A DNA stretch of 64,000 nt from Lamellibrachia columna (lineage: Eukaryota; Annelida; Polychaeta; Sabellida; Siboglinidae), in NCBI GenBank assembly GCA_963662155.1, contig OY759265.1, positions 9,590,193 through 9,654,192 of the forward strand, read 5' to 3'. Numbering within the stretch: the stretch's first letter is position 1; every line of letters starts with the position of its first letter. The notes beneath the pieces were generated by a model. It made no database searches, was not told the origin of the DNA, and saw only the letters and a list, made by a program, of their open reading frames with translations. Position numbers and translations under genes: made by a program. Below are positions 41,490 through 52,782 of this stretch, piece by piece.

Positions 41490-42230
41490 TGCCCTTTGTC
41501 TGCCGGACTAGCGTGTTCATTTCCGGATTTTACAATTCCAGACAAATCTACTTGGTAGAATGTTATCCGTCTGTGCAGAACCGGCACTGGAAATTTAAAT
41601 TTGTACTCTTTGCCAACAGCGAGCGATAAAATAAATAAAAAGTTATGTAGTGATGTTTAGCAAAAGCCACCGCTAGTGGTAGCAATGTGGTGTGCGCCTT
41701 GCGGTTAAAAGCACACATTCACAGTAAATTATCTAAAAGAGTCTGCAAGGTGGCGCCAGCAGCAGTATTGTCAACCGCTGCGCTTAGGCCCTGTATGCTT
41801 GAAAATGTATATTTTCCAGAGTGGTTTCACATATGTAAAAGATGAGGTGGCTTCTATGGTGCAGTGTGATTCTATTTGGAACTATACGGTAGACGTTTGC
41901 GATGGCGATGTTTGCGAAAATTATTGTTTTAACAGTGCAAATATGTGAGGCTAAAATCAGGACAGTTGGGCAATTACAGATGAGGTGCATCGTTGTGCCT
42001 GTGCCGTGTCGGTGCATCTGCATGTAGTAAAAACACTATTTCGGTATTTGTGCGGCGGTGGTTATCTAGAACAAAACTAGCTGCACTTCGGCTATGTTGT
42101 ATCTTCTGCAGGCTTAATTCGACCAGAGGTAGAGATCTCGACGGCAGAGACTTTGAAACTCCCTCCCTCAACACATCGACATTGTCATTGTTACAGTGTT
42201 ATCTAATTAAGCAGTTTGGATGCATTTAAA
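41490..42230. other. Unassigned stretch
   Basis: No recognisable exon, RNA gene or repeat family. Short open frames lack family motifs. Confidence 0.4.
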
Positions 42231-42231
42231 G

Positions 42232-42400
42232 CCCGCCGTACACATACCGATTCTGAAAAAGTAGTTGCCAACACGTACGTTGGCAACTACTTTTTAGTTG
42301 GCAACTCAGATGTAGTCGTTATGTGTATGTTCTCATCAACAGTTGGCAACACTTTTTGTGGAATTCTGGCATCAGAAAAATCAGTCGGCAACTATTTATT
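42232..42400. mobile_element. Palindromic MITE-like block with GTTGGCAAC motifs
   Basis: AAAAAGTAGTTGCCAAC (42256-42272) and its exact reverse complement (42279-42295) flank the 6-base loop ACGTAC. GTTGGCAAC occurs at 42279, 42297 and 42342, with a variant at 42384. Outer sequences TACACATACCGA (left) and TCGTTATGTGTA (right) are also roughly inverted. A small foldback element is likely; no target duplication identified. Confidence 0.55.
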
Positions 42401-42470
42401 GGCAGACAAACTATTGGTGACGAAAAGTCGGTATCAGACTTTAGTCTTTAGAAGTAGAAAAAAATGAACT

Positions 42471-43250
42471 GTACGCAAGTTATTTTTTGTGTTCGCCTAT
42501 TGGTCTGCTTGTACCATTATTTAATTACCGATTTTTTTTTTGGTTCCTTCTTTTTCCTCTATCGTATAACAAACAGTCTACTATAAATGGGTTACACATT
42601 GCATACCACAAAAAAAGGCATAATATTATAAAATTATTTCTTGGTTGATCTAAATATGAAAGCATAATTTTTTATGCACTCTGTTTGATGTACAATGTTG
42701 TCAATCTGTAATTAGAAACTTAGTATATAGATTTATGTGTAGATTAGATAGCTCATCTAATTTTATTATAAGCCTATAACTAGTATAACTTAAGCCTTAA
42801 GTTAAGGGATATATAGTCACGACACTACTAGCTTGCGATTTTCATAAAAAATTCGCAAACATTTGTATAAGCTGTTATATATGTAACAGAAACAAATGTA
42901 TATAATTGCTTACTGCAGCTCATTACTATGTAGTATTGTAATGTCTGGTTTTATTTTTGCAATAACATATGGAACTCAGATCGCATGTATGATGTGCGCC
43001 TCTGTTGAGTCTGAAATAAAGATATTGAATTGATTCCATGGCATATGTTACTGGTTCATACCGTAATTGTTGGCGTACCAAACAAAAGCAGAAGTACATA
43101 GTGTGCCGCGCCCATAGTGTCACACATTTTAATATTGGAACACACGAATGAAGACAAATTATTACTATTAGTTTGAATTCACGTAAAGAAACCAAACACC
43201 GTTGAACGTCGTAAACTGAATGAATCACAACTTCCGGTCGATCACTGATA
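42471..43250. other. AT-rich intergenic DNA upstream of DHCR24
   Basis: No coding or RNA feature recognised. Sequence becomes more CpG-rich from about 43260. Confidence 0.4.
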
Positions 43251-43261
43251 TAAGTCATTCT

Positions 43262-43445
43262 TCACGCATGCGCCGAGCCTGCCAAACTATTGACATGACC
43301 TTGACCGCAGAAGCTGGCGTGATCACCTCTGACCCCTAGAAGCCGGCCGGTTGACGCTGATGAATGACTGACAGGGGCGGCAGCTACCACAGCTCACGCT
43401 ATCGCACGGGGAGGGAGGTTGCTAGCGATAGAGGCGTGGGGAAAC
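43262..43445 (+). promoter_or_regulatory. Probable DHCR24 promoter and 5' UTR
   Basis: CpG-richer sequence immediately upstream of the first coding exon, containing ACGCATGCGCCG near 43263, one mismatch from the NRF1 palindrome, and GACCTTGACC-like half-site sequence near 43298. Transcription start not determined. Confidence 0.3.
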
Positions 43446-43691
43446 ATGGTAGAAATTACAGGTGCATACCTCTTCTTTCTTGCCATCCCGGCATTTTTGT
43501 CCTACTCTTGGTACAAGTACCGAGGCTTGGAGTATATAATCATCAACTACCGATGGATTTTCGTCGTCCTTTTTTTGATGCCCATCTCTTTGATCTACGA
43601 TCTGTTTTACTACGTGAGAAATTGGATAGTCTTCAAATTGAACAGCGCGCCGCACATGCACGATGAACGAGTGAGAGATGTCCAGAACCAG
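43446..43691 (+). CDS. DHCR24: Delta(24)-sterol reductase, first coding exon
   Basis: Reduces the C24 double bond of sterol intermediates (FAD-linked, endoplasmic reticulum). The 82 codons align with the human N-terminus: hydrophobic MVEITGAYLFFLAIPAFLSY, then YRGLEYIIINYRWIFVVLFL (human KGLEFVLIHQRWVFVCLFL), PISLIYDLFYYVRNWIVFKL and NSAPHMHDERVRDVQNQ. Two hydrophobic segments (about 5-22 and 36-58) fit the membrane anchor. The match stops exactly at CAG followed by GCAAGT, a GC-type donor where the human protein continues VREWKEQG. No FAD-binding domain exon was found to the end of the window, so the rest lies more than 20 kb downstream or is missing. Confidence 0.9.
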
Positions 43692-45019
43692 GCAAGTGTC
43701 TTATCGCTTTTGCATGCATGGTCGCGCCCTTTCTTCCACCCATTCTCTTCCACACCAACACGCGCCGTCTACAGACAACTGCAGAATGCGGCAGTGCTCG
43801 AGCGCTCGCGTAACATGATCGGCTTTGTTTTTAAAGCTATATTTGTTGGAGCTAGACGAAATATATTGACACATCAACATAACAAAGTTGTAATGTATTG
43901 CGAATGATAGTGTTGACGTAAAAACCCAAGAAGAGCAACATGTTTAAAAAAAATTGGTGACAATCATGTATTGCCATTGTCATTGACATCGTGTGTAGAT
44001 TTTATACAGAACAGGTCATTATGACGTCACTTCAATATTATAATTTAACGTGACAGTAAATAAATCTAATGCAATGCAATACGACAACGGAGATTTCCGA
44101 CATATGTATATTTATCATAAAAGTGAAACCATATGTAAAATCGACAATAACATTAAATTGATGAATGTTTCCGGACAACTTCTTTGTTTTTTATAGTGGT
44201 GCATTGGGGGGGGCATTGGGCCATGGCTCTCCTTTGCTTTGGTAAAAAAATTTGTTTTGTATAAGCTGTTTCGCCACTACATGGTAGCATGGTAAACTAA
44301 TAGGATGCAATATGTGGTGCCCCCTTTGCAAGATCCAAACTTTACACATGCCCATTGTAAATAGCTTCCATATGTAGTATTGCCAATTAAGTTACACATT
44401 TAATGATAATCATCAATTAATTATACTTAATACTTTGACCATTGTATGTGTTTCATAGTTACTTGTGCACTACTATAATAACTAATATATATGCACATGT
44501 GCACTACAAAGGTAATTTATTCTTTTTAGTCTGCAAACAACATGTCATTCTGATATAAAATAGTACATTGTGGCAAGTCTGATTAGATTTTTATAGTTGG
44601 CGGAAAATAAATAAAAATGCCTTAATGAGGTGGCATAGAAAGCGGTTTATTACAAAAATTATTTAAATTGTAGTTATGCCATATATGTTATCCATGTCAG
44701 TCCTACATGAAGCTGCATTAAAGTGCTGCCTCTATACTACAGAAAGCAGGAATATTTGCACAACAAATTAACATGCATTGTGTGGTTAGAATATCAGACT
44801 CAAAGATACAATGTTCCAATGTTATTGGCCGCATGGCCCATTTTTTATAGATATGTGCACATCTACCAACCTTCTCATTTATAATCTCCTTAGTGCCAGT
44901 ACTTAGATAACAATAATTAGGTCTGCAATACCTTTTTATGTACCAGATAAGTAAGTGAATATTAGACTGTTTTTGTTTGTTTGTCAAATGTCAGTAATAT
45001 ATTTTACCATGTCTTTGCT

Positions 45020-45719
45020 TGGTAGTTCAATAGGCCTGAGTTTCCACAACATTAAAGTGCTGCCTCTACACCTGGGAGTAACCTTTGACTGCACCATGTC
45101 CCTCGAACGACACGTGACAAACATTTCTTGGGCTGCATACTGCATTGGACGCATTCGTCGTTATTTAATCCATGAGCACACGAAACAACTTGTACATGCC
45201 CTAGTCATCTCGTGCATTGACTGCTGCAATAGCCTCCTCAATGGACTGTCAGCAACTTTAATTGCTAAACTTCAGCGAGTGCAAAAAGCCTGTGCACGTG
45301 TTATAATGATTCGATCGAAATGCGACCATGCCACGCCCATGCTCTTGGAGTTGCACTGGCTTCCAATAAAAAATGTATCACTTTCAAGACCCTACTTCTC
45401 ACTTTCAAATGCCTTCACGGATTCACACCTCTATACTTATCTGTTCAAGGTGGCTCTAAAACACAGTTTTTCATAATTATTTTGGGTTTAATTAATTTAT
45501 TATATTAACTATTTTTTTATTTATCTATTTATATATTATGCATGTACTTGGTATGATAATACTCATATTTTATTCTATTTACTAACAATAATTGCAGATT
45601 TATGAACATTAGTATTGAAAATGTGTATGATTTTATTTAAAAAGTATACAGGATTGTACAGCGCCCCAGAACAATTATTTGGATGGGGTGCTATATAAGA
45701 AATTTATTATTATTATTAA
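45020..45719 (+). mobile_element. L2/CR1-type LINE, 3' fragment
   Basis: The frame to 45476 encodes LGVTFDCTMSLERHVTNIS, RIRRYLIHEHTKQLVHALVI, SCIDCCNSLLNGLSATLIAK and LQRVQKACARVIM, then LLELHWLPI: the C-terminal region of an L2-type ORF2. The 3' end has CAGCGCCCCAGAACAATT, GGGGTGCTATATAAG and a TTATTATTATT tail at about 45719. Strongly 5'-truncated. Confidence 0.85.
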
Positions 45720-46158
45720 CATAAAGTGATTTAATTTATAAATTCAATGACAACCATTTACTGTTAACATGGATGGGCTAAGGCATTTGATGAAAGTCAT
45801 CGTAAGGTGGGGTCTGGCTTAGCTCCAAGGATGATAGACATTGCATCCTGGGTGGGCGTACCTGCCAGGTAGACAGGGTAAAACACATCTACAGAAAAAA
45901 TATTTCAGCATAATTTACAACATCTCACATTGCAATTGTGGTGTTTCAAATTACACTGTAGTTACAAATAAACATGCTTAAATGTTTACCTTACAGTAAG
46001 ACATTATTAACTAAAAATTGAACAAGTTAATTCAGTATTGTAGTCGTGGAGTTTTCTACCTTATTCATGGTCCTTTGGGTTGATGCTGTTTTATTCCGCT
46101 GATTTGGAATTCTGCTATAGTGCACAAGAAAATGTGATTCATTCAGAATGTATGAGTA

Positions 46159-46254
46159 ACGCTCCAGAGCAGTACACATGAGAATTGACAGGTGTATACA
46201 TAAGTAATGCTCCAATGCAGTACACATGAGAATTTACAGGTGTATACATAAGCT
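46159..46254. repeat. 48-bp direct duplication
   Basis: GCTCCAGAGCAGTACACATG and GCTCCAATGCAGTACACATG start two adjacent copies, each ending AGGTGTATACATAAG. Confidence 0.75.
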
Positions 46255-46583
46255 TCTTGGTGTAATCTTATTTCCAAAACATATTCATTTATTCTGTGCA
46301 AGTCTGTCAAATGCCCTCTCATAATTCCCAGCGGCATTCTTGTAGCTACTGCCACTATTTGTTAACACCAGTTTGTATACAACTGTTTCTAAGTATCTAG
46401 CAACATGTGTATTGAAACCTTGTGTTGTGTCTACAGACATATAGATATAGGCATTTATTCTGTGGAAGACTATTGGTCTTCCATCACAAGTTATTCTTCA
46501 CAGTTGTACCAGCAGTGCACTGGGAGTAATGAACAGAATCTTCACCAGATAGCCCTGTCTCAATAGTGATCAGCCCCAGTACA

Positions 46584-47849
46584 CAGGGGTGGGTTCAATT
46601 ACACATAATTGTATCAATTACAATTACATTTCAATTTTTAGTTCAATTACAATTACACTCATAATTTTTCAATTCAATTACAATTACACTGTTTCAATTA
46701 CAATTACATTATGCGGAACCAAATATATTCAGCATTTGTTAATTATATAGTTTTGCACTTTTGCTGAATTTCAATATTTTGTACACAATTGATAAACAAA
46801 TATAACGGTAATGATTGTAAATTGTTGAAGAATTGTGGCTTGAATTTTGAATTGTACTAAATAAAAAGACAGCCGTTTAAACATATTTTTATTATATAAA
46901 TATATATTTAAAATCTGGTATATAGACATTAATAAATTTTATATATATATAATTATATGTTGATGTATTTATAAACTCTTTCAAATCAATGTAGGTACTT
47001 GTCTTAACAGAGGGTACATGATTTTTGCTTATATAAAGACATTAGACAATGTCCACAAGGCTTCACCTCCTGTAGTTGCATAATCTGTCTTGGAAAGGAA
47101 AGCATGCAGTGTGTCTGTGGCTGTAGCAGTGCTAATTATTGTTTGCTGAGAGGGTGGATTAGCACCTGTCCATGGCCCTGTGTACTCTAAGGGTCTCTAA
47201 CCAGACTGCAAACTGGTACAGTATTAAACAATGGTAGCCCAGACTGTCTCACTTGAGTCAACATACTGAATTGGTAACAACTAGCACAAGCTCTAAGTGG
47301 ACTTAACTCAGGGCTTCTGACTTGAAAAGATACTTCCTCTGGAAGACAACTTTGTGTAGCTTCACTGCATTCAAAAAGGGAATAGCTCAGACATACACAA
47401 TGTCATAAAATATTTGACTGTCAGGCTATCTGGTGTCAATACAGCTACACAAGTGTGCACACTTTGTGCTTTTATATTAAAAGACATACAAAACTCTGTT
47501 GATCTCAATGCTTGTAAACAATTATTTGTGCTAAATTCATATAAATTACCGATTACAAAAATCGGAAGTAAAAAAAAATCATAAATCAATGATTTTTTGG
47601 AGTGATTTAAATAAAATGATTTAAATCAAACAACCCTGAACCTGTATGAGACTTCAATTATATTTTATTGACAGTTTGTTCAGGTAGTTTGTGATATGAA
47701 ACGTACTGTAATTGATTGTAATTGAAATAAATTTTCAATTATACAAAATATAACAATTACAATTACAGCAAAAATTTGAAACCATAATCAATTACAATTA
47801 CACAATTTTGCTGTAATCAATTACAATTACGTAATTGGACCCAGCCCTG
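46584..47849. mobile_element. hAT-type non-autonomous DNA transposon with 8-bp target duplication
   Basis: The left end CAGGGGTGGGTTCAATTAC and the reverse complement of the right end CAGGGCTGGGTCCAATTAC match at 17 of 19 bases, with the CAGGG start typical of hAT. The perfect 8-mer CCAGTACA lies at 46576-46583 and 47850-47857. Both ends carry many subterminal CAATTACAATTAC motifs, likely transposase-binding sites. The 1266-bp interior has no transposase motif, so it depends on an autonomous relative. Confidence 0.9.
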
Positions 47850-47857
47850 CCAGTACA

Positions 47858-50800
47858 TCACCAGCATATCATTGCATTACTATATCAGAAGCCATATAGT
47901 AAAGTTAAGTAAACATTAAGTATTGAACAGTTCTAAGTCTTACAACAAATATTTGCTTGCCATAAGTGCATGACATCCAGAATAGTTTTCCTGAGTTTGT
48001 CACCTCAGTTGCATCAACTGTCATAAAAATTGGATGGATAGGTCATCAATGTATTCAGACACAAGCTAATTATATAAAGCTAACAAGCAACCTTGCAAAG
48101 TACATTTAATAGTCATTATTTATCAAACATGTAGGCCATCGTAAACGGAAAATAATCGAGTCCCTTTTTTAGGGTGGTTTCTTTGCAAAAAGTAGCTGTG
48201 GGCCATGACTGTCAACTCAGTGAATGTCTCTGCGTGACAGCAGGGTGTCTACTTAGACATGGCCTGGTATGCTAGTAGGAAGTTCTGTTTAAAAATTGGG
48301 CACTCAGTTGACAGATGAGGTGTGCGTCTGTGACAGGTAACGGACAAACAGAATTGGGACCGTGTCTTTTGAATAGTTAGTCTCATAATATATCAGTAGG
48401 AATGTACAGAAAAATGTTGGCATAGAGTAAATCACTGCCTCATATCACTAATGGTTTGTATCTGCAAGCATGACTATTGTGGATAGCTATTTGTATTTGA
48501 AATTACTGGCCGTCATAGCCACTTACGCAGCATAATGGGTTTGGCTGCGGTCACTTGTAATGTCAGTGATATGAAACATTGCGTTACTATACAACAGATA
48601 TTTCATGCATTTGCAATTTAAAAAAATCGAAGCTACACATTTTGCCAAATTAAACTTGCCTGGATGTAGTGGAGAGAAATCTCAGCAGCTTGGGGCCTTT
48701 AATTTGTTGATGCTGAAACAAAGTTCATTTCCACATTTGTTTGGCTGGCTCCTCCAAGAATAATAACAATATCACTAAAAATACTGACCCAGTTCGTATT
48801 AGGAAACTTCGTTGTTTACCCTCAAGGTATGTATAAGTTTTTTGTGCCAGTTTCTTTCACCAGTCACTTTAGTGATACTTGAGACAGTTGGTCATTGTTC
48901 ACGCATGAATGATGTAACCTGCACGCATGTATCATAATAATTCTTTTATTTCAAATGTACATGTATCCCGTTGTGTTGTCACTGCGTAAAGGGTGTCATG
49001 TCCATGGGGTGTAGAACAATTATGTAGTGACATTAGAATGAAAATAAGTTGAGATGCTACTTTACTGCACATTATGCAGTACATTTCATTGTTATGATGA
49101 AGTGACAGGTCAGGCCAGTGATTGGACTAGCAGTCAGCCTAGGCAGCCAGTCAACATGTGTTAATAGGACTCCCTTTGTCTGTTCAAATCTTCCCAGTCT
49201 TCAACAATGTTGAATCATGAAGGATGTATTTTTACACTGGCACTGCCTCCGCTCGCTTTCCATCATCAAGTTGCTGCATTTTTTAGTTAAATGAATAACT
49301 TATAGCAGGATTGGCCCGCACTATTAGTCTGTTCTAATTGGTTATCGATGATGATAACATGTACGTCCAGTTACTCCTGTTGCATGTTTTAGGATATTTA
49401 AGGCTTCAGTATTTCAGGAGTATTTTTCTGTCTAATTAAAGAGCCATTTATATATTATCGCATGTGCAAGAATGTTTTTTGCGAGTTCACATTCAGTATT
49501 TCTCAACACCTGCCGAGTAGTAACTAAGGCATTTTTATGGAAATATGGAACATTTAAGACATTTTCCTGCAGTCAGTAATGTAAAATGTAACAGATTAAA
49601 AGAAAATAAACCACAAGTTGTCATTCTGAATAAAACCCTTCAAGTATGATTCAGTTTTGGGGATTAGCTATCCTCCAAGTCCTGTGGAAGAAAAGCATGT
49701 GCAAGAAATTCTGTCTCTTGATTGTGTACATAGAATACCAATATACTGATTGTGTATGTATCTAACTTGTACAAGATGGTGTGATAAACACTATAGGAAT
49801 GTCAGGCCACTTTATCAGAGCCAATAGGAGTGCTGATAATTGATAGGGAGGGAACTAAGTATGTTATTTGCTTTAGAATGTAATGCAGCAGGTTTGTTGT
49901 GCAATTGTGTTTGCCCTATGTGGTCCACTTTCTCACACATAAATTGTCCAATGGTTTACAAACTGCTGTGTTGATTAGATTGTCATGACGACCTGGCGGG
50001 AGAGGTCAGGTCAAACCCAGAGTCCAAGACACCTCATTCCAGCTGACTAGACACAAAACATATTGATAGATCAAAGTTACACCCATGTCCAGGTCACAGA
50101 ACTTTGATTAAAATAGTGACCCATTAATATGGTATCATTATTAATTTTAACATCATCAAATAAAATTTTTGGTATGTTGATTTTTTCATATTACCATAAA
50201 TGTAATTATGGAAAATTCCACACAACAGGGTTTTCTGTAGTAATACATGAAGGTACATGATGATGTCTTTTCTGTCTGCCACTAGATCTTGGAAAATTTG
50301 GGATTTTTCTACTCAGGCAAGTAAAACAATTACAGCAATAAAACCAGTAGTTCATCTGGATGTTGGATTTGTTGTTTAAATATTGATATAGTCGGATGTG
50401 TGTAAACAGTGATAATGCCAGCCTCCTGTAGCAGGCTGTGTCAATGTCATTTCTTGGTATCGTTGAGCTGTAGTTTAGCTAATGCTAAAGATACAATGTA
50501 AGCTGTGGTATCTCTAATTAATTTCACACAATTCCCCTGAGATAGAGGAGAGATTTCAGTTATTATGTTATGTGAGTAGGCTCAACATATCAGTGTTGTT
50601 TCAAAAATGTTTTGTTGATAAATTGTTCATGCTCGTGCACTGAGAAAAGCTGAATGGTCTTCAACTTGGTTTTAGTCAGCATAATCACTGAGCTGTTTTG
50701 GGGGTGTGCTCAAGATTAAATCATTTAATATAAATTTTAATGAAATAAACTTTTGTCATGATTTTTTTATTGAATGAAAATGTTCTGTTAATAATTAAAT

Positions 50801-52140
50801 TATGGTAGAGTACAAATGTCATAATAGTGCTTAATTTACCATCTTTGCACCTCTTATATGAGTTTGTCATGAATAAGTCATTACTTTTCCAGACTGGCAA
50901 CAAAGTTTAAAGGTAAAAAGTCTGATAATTTTTAATATAATTTGATCATTATCTGTTTATCAATATCAATGTTGACGTTCAGTTCATTCTTGAACTGCTG
51001 CCAACCGTTTCCTATACCTATGGACAAAGTTATTCAGGGTTAGGAAGTCACATTAACCAGATAATGGTCAGTCCAAATACATTTGGACGATCAAGATGTT
51101 AAACTTGGTGTATGCTTTAACTAATAGATATTTACACGATTTAGCAGTAAAAAGTCAAAGACATTCTCCCTTTAAATATTCAGTTGACAGCTGCCATAGA
51201 GACAAAAGGATGTACTAGATTGACAGTGGGTAGTGTGCTCTTGTTGATAACAGATAAGATGTAGTAAAAGTTACAAGTTCTCCATAATTACATGTAGTAG
51301 ATTATTCTCCTGTTAATACAGCGGTAAAAGGTCCGGAGAGAATAGTCAGAACACAGGATAGTCTTGATAACTTGCAGTGCATAATTGATATGAATCTCCA
51401 GATATCTGTATTATTTATTGTGCATCAATAATTGTGTTTTTCGGACTGTTTTTTGTTTATTTCTCAATGGGAACAAATGTTTTTTTTCTGCATCATTTAT
51501 TCGAAGCCTGGTAGAACCTATTTGATTTTATCTGCTACAATCTTCAGATAGCTGCCAGAAGATGAGATCTCAACACTAAGCGGGGAGTATATTACAGAGG
51601 TATATATTACAAAGATTAAGGAGAAAACTGTAGAGGTCATGCCTCAGTTAGACTTCCTGGTGTATTACAGAAGAATGTAGGGCACAGTAAGTTTGGATAT
51701 GGGAAGTTTTAAAAAATTCATATGATCTGATATAATTGCATTTGAGCAGGGACATTGCCAGGTTTGCTGGTGGAAGCTGTTGACAGTGTCGAGAGTGAAA
51801 TGGTGGATTTTTATGTTATTTTAGTAGGCGGAAGGATGTTTTGGATTTTTTTGGCCATTAGACACGTGTGCAGCGTAATTCGTGCCAGTATTGGTAAACA
51901 TTGATGGGTATCGCACATACAGGCATATAACAAGAGTTAGAAATGTCTAATTTTGAAAAAAATTTGACCAGCATGTCAGTGGGATGATGACAGCAGCAGG
52001 TAAACAGTTTTTTGATGGTCATGTTTTCTTATAATCATGCAAAACATTAACATGGCCACAAATGGGAAAGTTAACTGTAGGCTGAACCCTGTATTGTCAT
52101 CATGTTGGGGGGGAGTAATGGAATGGTATTCAGGAACCAT
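47858..52140. other. Featureless intronic DNA
   Basis: AT-rich, with no recognisable exon, RNA gene, tandem array or mobile-element end. Confidence 0.4.
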
Positions 52141-52420
52141 ATCTAATGTGATTCGTGGTTTGGTATCTTAGTCTAAGAGGTAGAAACGCCATAGCAGGTT
52201 ATGCATTTACCCCGTATGCAGGATCTTTTACCTCCCCTGGGACAGACACCTGGTAGACGGTATCTAGTGTCTCATCCGAAAAATAGGTATTTCCACTTTT
52301 CTTCCCCAGTCTGGTGGGGTCTGTGTGGGCCCCGGTTCAAACCCAATCCAGGTTGGAAGAAACTGAAAACCTGTTAGGAAGCCTGCAGTTAATTTTACTT
52401 GGTAGACAATATCCCAGTGA
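52140..52420 (+). repeat. Possible SINE-like dispersed repeat
   Basis: CCTCCCCTGGGACAGACACC then TGGTAGACGGTATCTAGTGT and CTCATCCGA, followed by GGCCCCGGTTCAAACCCAA, which resembles a tRNA B box. It looks like a dispersed repeat, but the family and ends are not established. Confidence 0.3.
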
Positions 52421-52782
52421 TGGCCAACCTGTTGGCCTTACGTTGGTCCCCAGAACTGTGTCTAGCCTAGTCTGGCTAACAGCTGGAGCTTTATGCAGAC
52501 CAAAGCAAACAACGCTCAGCTATAGCTATAGTGTATGGTTAGGCAAATTTCATATGGAACTTACATAACTTTATTATTTCTCTAGTATATTATTTATCAC
52601 AGGTGTTTCTATTTCTCGTAGTTGGTGCACTCTATGACCTATTTTGTTGTTCTGAACCGATTGGTTGACTTGTTCTTTGCTGATTACCCAACCTAATTAA
52701 CTATGATTAATTTTCTGAAATAACTACTAATTGACTTGCAGACTTAGAACTCTGTTGTCCAATAATTAAAATAAACTTTACC

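Noticed and set aside
43364..43666. Alternative 100-codon frame overlapping DHCR24 exon 1
   Set aside because: Different frame from the exon that aligns to DHCR24; no similarity of its own.
47570..47640. A second hAT end (ATTTAAATCAAACAACCCTG) nested in the hAT element
   Set aside because: No matching inverted start with the same 8-bp flank was found, so it was not called as a separate element.
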